Source of the DNA: Bacillota bacterium
GTDB taxonomy: Bacteria > Bacillota > Bacilli > Bacillales > Cytobacillaceae
NCBI GenBank assembly: GCA_030705955.1
Contig: JAUZPL010000001.1
Span: 62,001-126,000, forward strand
DNA: 64,000 nt
Reading direction: 5' to 3'
The notes under the pieces: model-generated
Seen by the model: only the letters and a program-made list of their open reading frames with translations
Told to the model about the DNA's origin: nothing
The model's database searches: none
In this document: piece after piece, positions 16,716-25,490 of the stretch
How the letters are laid out: every line of letters begins with the position of its first letter
Numbering within the stretch: the first letter of the stretch is position 1
Made by a program: the position numbers and the translations under genes

Positions 16716-18767
16716 ATGGATATGAATATGAATCAGTATTTAGAGGTATTTATTGAGGAAAGTAAAGAACACTTACAAGCTTGCAATCAGAATTTGCTAG
16801 AGTTAGAGAAAAACCCAACTAATCTTTCGATTGTAAATGAAATTTTCCGGTCAGCCCATACTCTTAAGGGAATGTCAGCCACAATGGGATATGAGGATTT
16901 AGCAAATCTAACCCATCAAATGGAAAATATTCTTGATTTAATTCGACAATCAAAGCTATTAGTATCACCGGAACTATTAGATGTTGTTTTTTCAGCTACT
17001 GAACACCTTGAAGAAATGGTTCAATCTATTTCAGAAGGTGGAGACGGAAAATGTGATGTAAAGGATGTTATCCAGAAATTAAAAATGATTGAAAAAGGGG
17101 AAACACCAATACAAACTTCTGCAAAACAAGAAGCTGCAGTTACGGTAGAAGAAAAAGTATCAACAAAGAATTTTGATCAATTTGAATTAACCGTTTTAAT
17201 ACAATCAGCTGAACAAGGCTTTAATACTTATGAGGTTGCAGTTTCATTGCGTGAGGACTGTTTACTTAAAGCAGCGAGAGTTTTTATGGTTTTTGAGGTA
17301 TTTGAAGCACTTGGTGAAGTTATTAAAAGTACTCCATCCGTTGATTTGCTTGAAGAAGAGCAATTTGATAATGAATTCACAGTAACCTATGTCTCAAAGG
17401 AAACAGAAAAAACGATTATTCAAAAAGTGATGAATATATCAGAGATTGAAAAAGTTGTGGTCACTCCATTTTCTCCATTAGAAATTCAGCAAGTTTATGG
17501 AAGAAGAGATGAAAGTGAAGTAACTGTTGGTAAGGAAGAAAATCAAATTGCATTAGAGTCGAATGAAACCGTAAACGACAATAGTGATGATAAAACACAA
17601 CAGCCAAAAGCGAATATAGGAAATAAAACCATTCGTGTAAATATTGAAAGATTAGATATTTTAATGAATTTATTTGAAGAACTTGTTATTGATAGGGGAA
17701 GACTTGAGCAAATTTCCAGTGAATTAAATAATCAAGAGCTACATGAAACTGTAGAAAGAATGTCCAGGATTTCAGGAGACTTACAAAATATTATTTTAAA
17801 TATGAGAATGGTTCCTGTGGAAATGGTCTTTAATCGTTTTCCACGTATGGTTCGCCAGTTAGCAAGAGACTTAAATAAAAAAATAAATCTAGAAATTTTT
17901 GGAGCAGAGACTGAACTTGACCGAACAGTAATTGATGAGATTGGTGATCCTCTTGTTCACCTAATCCGCAATGCGATTGATCACGGTATTGAAACACCTA
18001 GTGAACGTAGATCAAAGGGAAAATCGGAAGAAGGAAGAGTTCATTTAAAAGCGTATCATAGCGGAAACCATGTCTTTATTGAAATTGAAGATGATGGTGC
18101 AGGGATCAGTAGAGAAAAGGTATTGAATAAAGCGATAAAAAATAACATTGTTATAGCCCAGTCTGCGGCTAGCTTAACAGATAAACAAGTCTATGAATTA
18201 ATTTTCGCTTCTGGTTTTTCAACTGCTGAGAAAATTTCGGATATTTCAGGTCGAGGAGTTGGACTTGATGTAGTTAAAAATACAATTGAATCCCTTGGGG
18301 GTTCCGTATCAGTTGATTCTAATTTTGGAAAAGGTTCCATATTCTCCATTCAGCTGCCATTAACGCTTTCCATTATTTCTGTAATGCTTGTGGGAATTCA
18401 GAACGAGAAATTCGCAATACCTCTTTCTTCAATTATTGAGACAGCAATTGTTAAAAAAGAAGATATATTGTACACACACAATCAGAAGGTTATTGATTTC
18501 CGAGGGAAAGTTGTTCCTCTACTATTCTTAAAGGATATTTTTGATGTACCTGTTTTGAGTGAGAATGGTGATTTTCTTTCTGTCATCATTGTAAGAAAAG
18601 GAGATAAAATGGCCGGCCTTGTTGTGGACTCTTTTATCGGACAACAAGAAATTGTTCTTAAATCTTTAGGAAACTATTTAGCCAATGTATTTGCAATTTC
18701 AGGTGCTACCATTCTTGGGGACGGACAAGTTGCTTTAATCATTGATTGTAATGCCTTGATTAACTAA
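16716..18767 (+). CDS. cheA: CheA, chemotaxis histidine kinase
   Basis: 683 aa with all five CheA domains. P1 carries the phospho-His in RSAHTLKGMSATMGY (about residue 49). P2 (about 150-250) docks CheY and CheB. P3 dimerisation contains LDILMNLFEELVIDRGRL. P4 has HLIRNAIDHGIE (N box), EDDGAGIS and SGRGVGLDVVKNTIESLGG. P5 at the C terminus is CheW-like. It phosphorylates CheY and CheB in response to receptors. The SD is AAAGGGGTGA. Confidence 0.96.
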   Translation: MDMNMNQYLEVFIEESKEHLQACNQNLLELEKNPTNLSIVNEIFRSAHTLKGMSATMGYEDLANLTHQMENILDLIRQSKLLVSPELLDVVFSATEHLEEMVQSISEGGDGKCDVKDVIQKLKMIEKGETPIQTSAKQEAAVTVEEKVSTKNFDQFELTVLIQSAEQGFNTYEVAVSLREDCLLKAARVFMVFEVFEALGEVIKSTPSVDLLEEEQFDNEFTVTYVSKETEKTIIQKVMNISEIEKVVVTPFSPLEIQQVYGRRDESEVTVGKEENQIALESNETVNDNSDDKTQQPKANIGNKTIRVNIERLDILMNLFEELVIDRGRLEQISSELNNQELHETVERMSRISGDLQNIILNMRMVPVEMVFNRFPRMVRQLARDLNKKINLEIFGAETELDRTVIDEIGDPLVHLIRNAIDHGIETPSERRSKGKSEEGRVHLKAYHSGNHVFIEIEDDGAGISREKVLNKAIKNNIVIAQSAASLTDKQVYELIFASGFSTAEKISDISGRGVGLDVVKNTIESLGGSVSVDSNFGKGSIFSIQLPLTLSIISVMLVGIQNEKFAIPLSSIIETAIVKKEDILYTHNQKVIDFRGKVVPLLFLKDIFDVPVLSENGDFLSVIIVRKGDKMAGLVVDSFIGQQEIVLKSLGNYLANVFAISGATILGDGQVALIIDCNALIN

Positions 18768-18802
18768 TGTTAGAGATAAAATGGTAAAAGGGAGTGAACA
18801 AT

Positions 18803-19258
18803 ATGACGGAGACAACGATATCAGAGTTGAAAATTATTGTCTTTCAATTAAAGAACAAAGAATATGCAATACCTGTAACTCAAGTCCGCTCCATTGAAAA
18901 AATGCAGCATATCACCAGAGTCCCTGGTGTTGCCCAGTATATTAAGGGTGTAATCAATCTTCGTGGGCTAGTAACTCCAATTATTGACCTAGGATACCGT
19001 TTTGGTCTAGCCGAGGCAGAAATGACGGATAGTACCAGAATCATTATTGCTGTTCTAAACGATTCAGAAGTTGGGCTTATTGTGGATGCAGCAAATGATG
19101 TACTTGATATTCAAACAGAAACAATTGAACCGCCGCCTGAAATTATAGGTGGAAATGAAGATGAGTATGTAAACGGTGTCGTTAAAATTGGAAAAAGACT
19201 TTTGATATTACTAGACCTTGAAAAAGTTATCAAAATTGCCAATATGATTGAAGTCTAA
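18803..19258 (+). CDS. cheW: CheW, chemotaxis coupling protein
   Basis: A 151-aa single CheW domain that links CheA to receptors. Conserved parts include EYAIPVTQVRSIEKM, TRVPGVAQYIKGVINLRGLVTPIIDL and the C-terminal GVVKIGKRLLILLDLEKVI. I choose ATG 18803 because GGGAGTGA ends 5 bases upstream; the GTG at 18794 in the ORF track lies inside that SD. It lies 35 bases after cheA and is probably co-translated from the operon message. Confidence 0.93.
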   Translation: MTETTISELKIIVFQLKNKEYAIPVTQVRSIEKMQHITRVPGVAQYIKGVINLRGLVTPIIDLGYRFGLAEAEMTDSTRIIIAVLNDSEVGLIVDAANDVLDIQTETIEPPPEIIGGNEDEYVNGVVKIGKRLLILLDLEKVIKIANMIEV

Positions 19259-19279
19259 GAAAGGAATAGGATACTTTCG

Positions 19280-19918
19280 ATGACATTTATGAGTCAGTTC
19301 ACATCAATCCATTTAGATATTCTTAAAGAAATAGGAAATATAGGCTCAGGTAATGCGGCTACTGCTCTTTCTAAGCTCTTAAATAAAAAAATTGAAATGA
19401 GAGTTCCTAATGTCAAAATTGTAAGTTTTGATGAAATGATGGAAATGGCGGGTGGTGCAGAAAATGTTGTGGCCAGTGTGTTTCTCCGAATTGAAGGAGA
19501 AATCCCAGGTAGCATGTTCTTTGTACTACCGCTTAGACAGGCAACCCATTTTATCCAACAAATGATAGGAGATATAAACTTTTCCTTTGAAGAACCACCA
19601 TATAATGAAATTGCTTTATCTGCTTTTCAAGAGCTAGGAAATATTTTAAGTGGTTCCTATTTAACAGCACTATCCGATTTTACAGATCTTTCCCTGTATC
19701 CATCTGTTCCTGCACTTGGAATTGATATGGTTGGAGCTATCATCAGTTTTGGATTAATTGAACATTCACAGGTAAGTGACTATGCCATTGTTATTGATAC
19801 CTCATTAAATGAAGAGGGCTCCACCGATTCCGAGAGGGTAAAAGGGCATTTTTTCTTATTGCCAGATCCAAGTTCCTTTCAAATCCTTTTTGATGCATTA
19901 GGGGTTGCTAAAACGTGA
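19280..19918 (+). CDS. cheC: CheC, CheY-P phosphatase
   Basis: A 212-aa CheC/CheX/FliY family protein with two phosphatase helices: LKEIGNIGSGNAATALSKLL (about residues 14-33) and LSAFQELGNILSGSYLTALSDF (about 115-136), each with the catalytic Glu and Asn. CheC hydrolyses CheY-P and binds CheD in one arm of Bacillus adaptation. Its TGA overlaps the cheD GTG, which fits the CheC-CheD complex. Confidence 0.94.
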   Translation: MTFMSQFTSIHLDILKEIGNIGSGNAATALSKLLNKKIEMRVPNVKIVSFDEMMEMAGGAENVVASVFLRIEGEIPGSMFFVLPLRQATHFIQQMIGDINFSFEEPPYNEIALSAFQELGNILSGSYLTALSDFTDLSLYPSVPALGIDMVGAIISFGLIEHSQVSDYAIVIDTSLNEEGSTDSERVKGHFFLLPDPSSFQILFDALGVAKT

Positions 19919-20418
19919 TTCAGAACGTGAACGTGGATATCGAAAAGGTAGGCATTGCAGATATGAAGCTTGTTAAGCCTCCACAGTATATTCGTACTTC
20001 GGGATTGGGATCTTGCGTTGGAGTGGTCATTTATGATTCAGAAAGAAGGATAGCAGGACTCGCACATGTCATGTTGCCTGAGTCTTCACTTGCTAAGACA
20101 AGCGAATTCAACCCGGCAAAGTATGCTGATACTGCTGTTCAAGAACTGGTCTCTAGGCTAGTTAATAAAGGAGCAAAACAAGGAACATTAAAGGCAAAAA
20201 TAGCCGGTGGTGCACAAATGTTTCAATTCTCTACAGGAAATGATTTGATGAGGATAGGACCAAGGAATGTTGATGCTGTAAAGAAGGAATTAATCCGCTT
20301 TAATGTCCGTTTAATCAGTGAAGATGTTGGGGGCAATAGTGGAAGAACGATTGAATTTAATCCAACAAATGGTGTGTTGTTCATTAAAACTGTCAATAAA
20401 GGGACAATAGAAATTTAA
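19915..20418 (+). CDS. cheD: CheD, receptor glutamine deamidase
   Basis: A 167-aa CheD protein. The catalytic Cys in TSGLGSCVGVVIYD (about residue 35) and His in AGLAHVMLP (about 52) are present, along with the CheC-contact region KAKIAGGAQMFQF. CheD deamidates receptor glutamines, and its availability is controlled by CheC and CheY-P. The GTG start overlaps the cheC stop by 4 bases. B. subtilis CheD is of nearly the same length (166 aa). Confidence 0.94.
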   Translation: MIQNVNVDIEKVGIADMKLVKPPQYIRTSGLGSCVGVVIYDSERRIAGLAHVMLPESSLAKTSEFNPAKYADTAVQELVSRLVNKGAKQGTLKAKIAGGAQMFQFSTGNDLMRIGPRNVDAVKKELIRFNVRLISEDVGGNSGRTIEFNPTNGVLFIKTVNKGTIEI

Positions 20419-20425
20419 AAATTTT

Positions 20426-20442
20426 TCAATTTGTTAAATTGA
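20426..20442 (+). repeat. Small hairpin in the cheD-sigD gap
   Basis: TCAATTT-GTT-AAATTGA is a perfect 7-bp inverted repeat in the 54-base gap before sigD. It has no T-run, so it is not a standard terminator. It could affect mRNA stability or sigD translation. This is inferred from sequence only. Confidence 0.3.
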
Positions 20443-20472
20443 TGTTTCTTGAGCATATTGGGGGTGTAATCC

Positions 20473-21240
20473 ATGGTTGAAACATATGTAAGTGACGAGG
20501 AAATATACTGGAAAAAGTGGACTCAAAACCGGGATACAGATGCTTGTAATTTCCTTGTTAAAAAATATATGCCGCTAGTGTCCTACCATGTTCAAAGAAT
20601 ATCAATTGGATTACCAAAGAACGTTGCAAGAGATGAATTACAAAGCCTTGGAATGTTTGGCTTATATGATGCATTAGAAAAATTTGATTGGTCAAGAGAA
20701 CTAAAATTTGATACGTATGCATCATTTCGCATTAGGGGAGCCATCATTGATGGGCTGAGAAAAGAAGATTGGCTGCCGAGAGGTACGCGAGAAAAGGCAA
20801 AGAAAATAGAAACAGCTATTAACATTCTTGAACAGCGAAATGGTGGAAAGATAACTGTTTCAGATATAGCAAAAGAGGTTAAAATACCAGAAGAAGAGAT
20901 TTATACGATAATGAATGAGCAATTTTTCGCTAATATTCTGTCAATAGATGAACAGCCACTAGACACAGATGAAAGGGATGGACCTTCTTTTGTATTAAGA
21001 GATAGTCATGCAGTACTTCCAGAAGAAAGTCTCATAAAAAATGAATTATTAGAAGAGCTTTCAGAAATGATTTCAGATTTAAGCGAGAAGGAACAGCTGG
21101 TTATTAGTCTTTTTTACAATGAAGAGCTCACTCTCACAGAAATTGGCCAAGTAATGAATTTGTCGACATCAAGAATTTCCCAAATTCATTCAAAAGCACT
21201 TTTTAAGCTTCGAAACTCTTTAGAAAAATTAATAAAATAA
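20473..21240 (+). CDS. sigD: RNA polymerase sigma factor SigD (sigma-28, flagellar)
   Basis: 255 aa of the FliA/SigD family. Region 2 contains DELQSLGMFGLYDALEKFDWSRELKFDTYASFRIRGAIIDGLRKEDW, region 3 follows, and region 4 ends with ELTLTEIGQVMNLSTSRISQIHSKALFKLR. It directs transcription of flagellin, motility autolysins and chemoreceptors. Its place near the operon end is known in B. subtilis to link motile-cell fraction to how far the operon is transcribed. The SD is TTGGGGGTG. Confidence 0.95.
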   Translation: MVETYVSDEEIYWKKWTQNRDTDACNFLVKKYMPLVSYHVQRISIGLPKNVARDELQSLGMFGLYDALEKFDWSRELKFDTYASFRIRGAIIDGLRKEDWLPRGTREKAKKIETAINILEQRNGGKITVSDIAKEVKIPEEEIYTIMNEQFFANILSIDEQPLDTDERDGPSFVLRDSHAVLPEESLIKNELLEELSEMISDLSEKEQLVISLFYNEELTLTEIGQVMNLSTSRISQIHSKALFKLRNSLEKLIK

Positions 21241-21294
21241 TCAAATAATAAAATAATCAAACAATGCCTAGGTTTTTGGGGATAGAGGGATATA

Positions 21295-21936
21295 ATGACC
21301 ACATTTTTGTTACTAATCAGCCTGCTATTAAATGGTGTAGCCATATTTTTAATCATCATTTTATTTACTCGACAAAATCGGCTAACAGAGGCTGAAGAAA
21401 AGCAGGAAAAGTTATTAAGAGATGTGGAAGAAATTATTTCTTCCTCCCTACTTGAAATGAAGGAAGAAAATGAAGAGTTTATTAAGCAATTTAAAAGCAT
21501 TTCAAGTCAGAATGTTACTCAAGTTACCGAACCTGTTAAAGTTATAAAACAAGATAGAATGATTCATGAGGCTGGAATAGGAAATAATGTGGATCAACAT
21601 AATCACGAATGGGTTGAAAAAAAGGGGACTATTTCGAAGAAACAAGCAGCAATGGTATATAAAAGCGCTACATCTATTGAAAAAAAGACAAATTCTGATT
21701 TGGAAACTGAACTTCTTCCTGATTGGAAAAAAGAGAATGATGTAAAGTTAAATTTGGATAATCACTCTTCTTTAAACGTAGAGGCTAAACCTGAAGTGTC
21801 TCAAGAAGAGCTTTTTAGAGACCTATTTATGAACCAAGTACTTTTATTACAAAATCAAGGCCTTTCAGCTGAAAAAATAGCCAAAAAGCTGGGTAAAGGA
21901 AAAACAGAAATTGAACTCCTGTTAAAATTCAGATAA
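21295..21936 (+). CDS. swrB: SwrB (YlxL), swarming and flagellar assembly membrane protein
   Basis: 213 aa with one N-terminal membrane helix (about residues 3-25), a coiled coil (about 28-68), a low-complexity Lys/Glu/Asn-rich linker and a conserved C-terminal block (QEELFRDLFMNQVLLLQNQGLSAEKIAKKLGKGKTEIELLLKF). That block looks like a helix-turn-helix. In B. subtilis SwrB (about 167 aa) promotes FliP-dependent type III export activation and so SigD activity; this one is longer mainly in the linker. It is the last gene of the fla/che operon; I see no terminator before the rpsB promoter. Confidence 0.85.
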   Translation: MTTFLLLISLLLNGVAIFLIIILFTRQNRLTEAEEKQEKLLRDVEEIISSSLLEMKEENEEFIKQFKSISSQNVTQVTEPVKVIKQDRMIHEAGIGNNVDQHNHEWVEKKGTISKKQAAMVYKSATSIEKKTNSDLETELLPDWKKENDVKLNLDNHSSLNVEAKPEVSQEELFRDLFMNQVLLLQNQGLSAEKIAKKLGKGKTEIELLLKFR

Positions 21937-21951
21937 TCACGAACGAAATAC

Positions 21952-21980
21952 TTGATTGCTATAAGGAGTTATGCTATATT
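21952..21980 (+). promoter_or_regulatory. SigA-type promoter for rpsB
   Basis: TTGATT (21952-21957), a 17-base spacer and TATATT (21975-21980) preceded by TGC form a near-ideal vegetative promoter. Transcription would begin near 21987, about 110 bases before rpsB. Confidence 0.75.
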
Positions 21981-21986
21981 ATTTCA

Positions 21987-22095
21987 TGGTGTTAAAAACA
22001 CACGCTTATGGATTTAATCAGATGGTGCTGATAAATCAGTTTCTGATTAAAAATGAGATGAGCGGAGGAATGAAAAACCACTAGGAGGAATAAAC
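21987..22095 (+). promoter_or_regulatory. rpsB 5' leader with nested stem-loop
   Basis: The leader has a GTGTT-AAA-AACAC hairpin near its 5' end. A nested element follows: outer stem TTTAATCAG (22013-22021) with CTGATTAAA (22043-22051), inner stem CTGAT (22028-22032) with ATCAG (22035-22039). The rpsB SD AGGAGGAA follows. Ribosomal protein leaders often bind the protein itself; I do not recognise this as a named S2 leader, so autoregulation is a guess. Confidence 0.4.
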
Positions 22096-22806
22096 ATGTC
22101 AGTTATTTCAATGAAGCAATTGCTTGAAGCTGGTGTACATTTTGGACACCAAACACGCAGATGGAACCCTAAGATGAAGAAATATATCTTCACAGAGCGT
22201 AACGGCATCTACATTATTGACCTTCAAAAAACAGTTAAGAAGGTTGAAGAAGCTTACAATTGGATTAAAGAACTTGCTGCAAACGGCGGAACAATGCTAT
22301 TTGTTGGTACAAAGAAGCAAGCTCAAGATTCAGTTAAGGAAGAAGCAATTCGTTCAGGTATGTATTATGTTAACCAACGTTGGTTGGGTGGTACTCTTAC
22401 AAACTTCGAAACAATCCAAAAACGTATTGGCCGTCTGAAAGATATTGAAAGAATGGCTGAAGATGGTACATTTGATGTATTACCTAAAAAAGAAGTTGTT
22501 CAATTAAAGAAAGAACAAGAACGTCTTGAAAAATTCCTTGGTGGAATTAAAAACATGAAGCAACTTCCAGATGCTCTATTTATTATCGACCCTCGTAAAG
22601 AGCGTATTGCGGTTGCAGAAGCACATAAATTAAATATTCCTATTGTAGGAATTGTTGATACAAACTGTGATCCAGATGAAATCGATGTTGTTATTCCAGC
22701 AAACGATGATGCAATTCGTGCTGTGAAACTTCTAACTGCTAGAATGGCAGACGCTATTTTAGAAGCAAAACAAGGCGAAGAAGTTGTAGAAGCTTCTGCT
22801 GAATAA
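22096..22806 (+). CDS. rpsB: 30S ribosomal protein S2
   Basis: 236 aa, the usual length. It begins [27 protein letters not shown], contains [12 protein letters not shown] (about 93-104) and ends with the S2 zone [35 protein letters not shown]2 joins late to the 30S head-platform interface and is needed with S1 for mRNA binding. It has its own promoter and terminator, so it can be expressed apart from tsf. The SD AGGAGGAATAAAC is strong. Confidence 0.98.
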   Translation: MSVISMKQLLEAGVHFGHQTRRWNPKMKKYIFTERNGIYIIDLQKTVKKVEEAYNWIKELAANGGTMLFVGTKKQAQDSVKEEAIRSGMYYVNQRWLGGTLTNFETIQKRIGRLKDIERMAEDGTFDVLPKKEVVQLKKEQERLEKFLGGIKNMKQLPDALFIIDPRKERIAVAEAHKLNIPIVGIVDTNCDPDEIDVVIPANDDAIRAVKLLTARMADAILEAKQGEEVVEASAE

Positions 22807-22828
22807 TAATGAGTGTTTAAGGGAAACA

Positions 22829-22868
22829 AAAAGGTGATAAGAGGGAACACCCTTTATCACCTTTTTTT
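22829..22868 (+). terminator. Intrinsic terminator after rpsB
   Basis: AAGGTGATAA (22831-22840) pairs with TTATCACCTT (22854-22863) over a 13-base loop and is followed by a T-run. It lies 25 bases after the rpsB stop. Confidence 0.85.
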
Positions 22869-22945
22869 AAAGAAATAGTATATCGAATGTAATAAAGGTT
22901 ATTTATGTGAATACATACATGCATTTTAAGGAGGAAATAAAGATT

Positions 22946-23827
22946 ATGGCAATCACTGCACAAATGGTTAAAGAATTACGCGAAAAAACTGGCGCGGGCA
23001 TGATGGATTGTAAAAAAGCATTAACTGAAACTGACGGTGACATGGAAAATGCAATTGATTACCTTCGTGAAAAAGGAATTGCCAAAGCGGCTAAAAAGGC
23101 TGATCGTATTGCCGCAGAAGGTATCACTGCTATTCAAACAGAAGGAAACAATGCTGTTATCTTAGAAGTAAACTCAGAAACAGACTTTGTTGCTAAAAAC
23201 GAAGGATTCCAATCACTTGTTAAAGATCTTGGTGCACATTTATTAGCGAAAAAACCTGCAAATGTTGAAGAAGCATTAACTCAAGAAATGGATAATGGTT
23301 CAACTGTTGCTGATTTCATCAATGCTGCAATCGCAAAAATTGGTGAAAAGCTATCCCTTCGTCGTTTCGAAGTGAAAACAAAAACAGATAACGATGCTTT
23401 TGGTGCATACTTGCATATGGGCGGTCGTATTGGTGTGTTAACTGTTCTTGAAGGAACAACTGACTCTGAAGCAGCTAAAGATGTTTCTATGCATATTGCT
23501 GCATTAAATCCTAAATACGTTTCTCGTGATCAAGTATCTCAAGAAGAGGTTGAACACGAGCGTGAAGTATTAACTCAACAAGCATTAAATGAAGGCAAAC
23601 CAGAAAATATTGTAGCTAAAATGGTTGAAGGCCGCCTTGGTAAATATTTTGAAGATGTTTGTGTTCTTGATCAAACTTTTGTTAAGAATCCTGATCAAAA
23701 GGTGCGCCAATTTGTTCAATCTAAAGGTGCAACTATTCGTGAATTCGTTCGTTATGAAGTTGGAGAAGGCCTTGAAAAACGCGAAGAAAATTTTGCGGAA
23801 GAAGTAATGAACCAAATTAAAAAATAA
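22946..23827 (+). CDS. tsf: Elongation factor Ts
   Basis: 293 aa starting at ATG 22946 ([26 protein letters not shown]), with AAGGAGG upstream; the ORF track start at 22907 adds 13 residues without an SD. The N-terminal UBA-like domain and the [10 protein letters not shown] motif (about residue 80) that contacts EF-Tu are intact. EF-Ts exchanges GDP for GTP on EF-Tu. It lies between two terminators, so the rpsB-tsf message is probably segmented by partial readthrough. Confidence 0.97.
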   Translation: MAITAQMVKELREKTGAGMMDCKKALTETDGDMENAIDYLREKGIAKAAKKADRIAAEGITAIQTEGNNAVILEVNSETDFVAKNEGFQSLVKDLGAHLLAKKPANVEEALTQEMDNGSTVADFINAAIAKIGEKLSLRRFEVKTKTDNDAFGAYLHMGGRIGVLTVLEGTTDSEAAKDVSMHIAALNPKYVSRDQVSQEEVEHEREVLTQQALNEGKPENIVAKMVEGRLGKYFEDVCVLDQTFVKNPDQKVRQFVQSKGATIREFVRYEVGEGLEKREENFAEEVMNQIKK

Positions 23828-23877
23828 ATACTAAAATATACTCAGTGATTTTAAAATGGATTGATTGTGTATATGAA

Positions 23878-23906
23878 TAGGGGACACGAAGTGTTCCCTT
23901 TTTTCA
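23878..23906 (+). terminator. Intrinsic terminator after tsf
   Basis: GGGGACAC-GAA-GTGTTCCC followed by TTTTTT forms an 8-bp stem with a triloop (one G-U pair), about 50 bases after the tsf stop. Confidence 0.8.
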
Positions 23907-23946
23907 AGGTAAATCAATTGGTAAGATACTATTATTGGAGGTTCCT

Positions 23947-24672
23947 ATGAGCAGTCCTAAATACAAACGCGTTGTTTTAAAATTAAGTGGAGAAGCATTA
24001 GCTGGTGAATCAAGCTTTGGTATTAATCCATCTGTTATTAAGTCAATTGCAGGCCAAGTAAAAGAAATTGCTGAACTTGGTGTAGAAGTTGCTGTAGTTG
24101 TTGGCGGTGGAAATATTTGGCGTGGAAAAATCGGCAGTGAAATGGGAATGGACCGAGCAACCGCTGATTATATGGGCATGCTTGCAACCGTAATGAATTC
24201 CTTAGCATTGCAGGATAGTTTGGAGCAAATAGGAATTGAGACACGTGTACAAACCTCCATTGAAATGCGTCAGGTTGCTGAACCATATATTAGACGCCGT
24301 GCTATTAGACATTTAGAGAAAAAAAGAGTTGTCATTTTTGCTGCAGGAACTGGAAATCCATACTTCTCCACAGATACAACAGCTGCACTAAGAGCTGCAG
24401 AAATAGAGGCAGAGGTTATTTTAATGGCTAAAAACAATGTCGATGGAGTCTATTCTGCAGATCCCCGAATCGACAAAAATGCAACAAAATATGATGAGCT
24501 TTCATATCTTGATGTTATTAAAGAGGGACTTGCTGTTATGGATTCAACAGCTTCCTCATTGTGTATGGATAATGATATTCCACTTATTGTTTTCTCTATC
24601 ATGGAACAAGGAAATATAAAAAGAGTTATTACTGGAGAAAAAATTGGAACAATTGTTAGGGGGAAAAAATAA
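23947..24672 (+). CDS. pyrH: Uridylate kinase (UMP kinase)
   Basis: 241 aa starting at ATG 23947 after GGAGGT; the TTG at 23935 in the ORF track overlaps that SD. The amino-acid kinase fold is shown by [15 protein letters not shown] (about 10-24), [11 protein letters not shown] (about 53-63), [20 protein letters not shown] and [12 protein letters not shown]. It makes UDP from UMP in the cytoplasm and is usually regulated by GTP and UTP. The last base of its TAA is the first base of frr (TAATG overlap). Confidence 0.96.
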   Translation: MSSPKYKRVVLKLSGEALAGESSFGINPSVIKSIAGQVKEIAELGVEVAVVVGGGNIWRGKIGSEMGMDRATADYMGMLATVMNSLALQDSLEQIGIETRVQTSIEMRQVAEPYIRRRAIRHLEKKRVVIFAAGTGNPYFSTDTTAALRAAEIEAEVILMAKNNVDGVYSADPRIDKNATKYDELSYLDVIKEGLAVMDSTASSLCMDNDIPLIVFSIMEQGNIKRVITGEKIGTIVRGKK

Positions 24673-25229
24673 TGCCAAAACAAGTTATATCCAATACAAC
24701 AGATAAAATGAAAAAGGCTATTCAAGCCTATACAAGAGAACTTGCTTCTATCCGTGCAGGAAGGGCTAGTGCATCTCTTTTAGACAGAATTACGGTTGAT
24801 TACTATGGTGCTCCAACACCAGTTAATCAGTTAGCAGGTATCTCTACTCCTGAGGCGAGACTTTTAGTTATTCAGCCTTATGATAAAACAATACTTGGAG
24901 ATATTGAAAAAGCTATTTTAAAGTCTGACTTAGGATTAAATCCATCAAATGATGGAATGATTATTCGAATTTCAATACCACAGCTTACTGAAGAGCGTAG
25001 GAAAGAGCTTGTTAAAGTGATAAAGAAAGAATCAGAAGAAGCAAAAATAGCGATACGAAATATTCGACGAGATGCTAACGATGAATTTAAAAAGTTAGAG
25101 AAAAGTGGAGATATTACAGAAGATGCTCTTCATGGATATTCTGAAGATATCCAAAAACTTACTGACGATCATATAAATAAAATTGACCAAATAACAAAAG
25201 ATAAAGAAAAGGAAATTATGGAAGTATAA
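24672..25229 (+). CDS. frr: Ribosome recycling factor
   Basis: 185 aa, the usual length, with the three-helix domain signature [32 protein letters not shown] (about 27-60) and ..[24 protein letters not shown] near 130. With EF-G it splits post-termination ribosomes. It is translationally coupled to pyrH and ends the transcript at a terminator. Confidence 0.97.
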   Translation: MPKQVISNTTDKMKKAIQAYTRELASIRAGRASASLLDRITVDYYGAPTPVNQLAGISTPEARLLVIQPYDKTILGDIEKAILKSDLGLNPSNDGMIIRISIPQLTEERRKELVKVIKKESEEAKIAIRNIRRDANDEFKKLEKSGDITEDALHGYSEDIQKLTDDHINKIDQITKDKEKEIMEV

Positions 25230-25254
25230 GTCAGTCTTTTATCTTTTCTTTTTA

Positions 25255-25281
25255 AAAGCCCCTCTTAAAAGGGGGTTTTTT
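25255..25281 (+). terminator. Intrinsic terminator after frr
   Basis: A short GC-rich stem, CCCCT with AGGGG over a CTTAAA loop, is followed by TTTTTT, about 27 bases after the frr stop. Confidence 0.75.
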
Positions 25282-25384
25282 CACTATTATTAAATAATAA
25301 GAAAAGTTTATCATAGACTTTAAATTCTTAATCCCATTTATAATACATAAGCTTTTTAATAGAGAAATCTTTGAATTTTTTTGG

Positions 25385-25432
25385 TATGATAATCTCATGC
25401 TGACAAATCAAATAAAAAACTCATATGAAATA
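25385..25432 (+). promoter_or_regulatory. Candidate promoter elements before uppS
   Basis: The 261-base gap between frr and uppS must hold a promoter because a terminator ends frr. Candidates are an extended -10, TGG-TATGAT (25385-25390), and a CTGACA box (25400-25405) followed after 17-18 bases by ATATGAA. Neither is perfect and I cannot decide between them. Confidence 0.35.
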
Positions 25433-25490
25433 AAATGGATTTGTCTATTTGTCGGAGGAAATGATTATCTTTTTTTGAAGGAGCAAGAAT

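Noticed and set aside
22063-22083. Mini-ORF (MKNH) just before rpsB
   Set aside because: Its GGAGG is 1 base from the ATG; the real function of this region is the rpsB SD downstream.
25454-25478. Mini-ORF (ATG ATT ATC TTT TTT TGA) with GGAGG just before uppS
   Set aside because: The GGAGG is only 2 bases from the ATG, too near for efficient initiation; probably chance.
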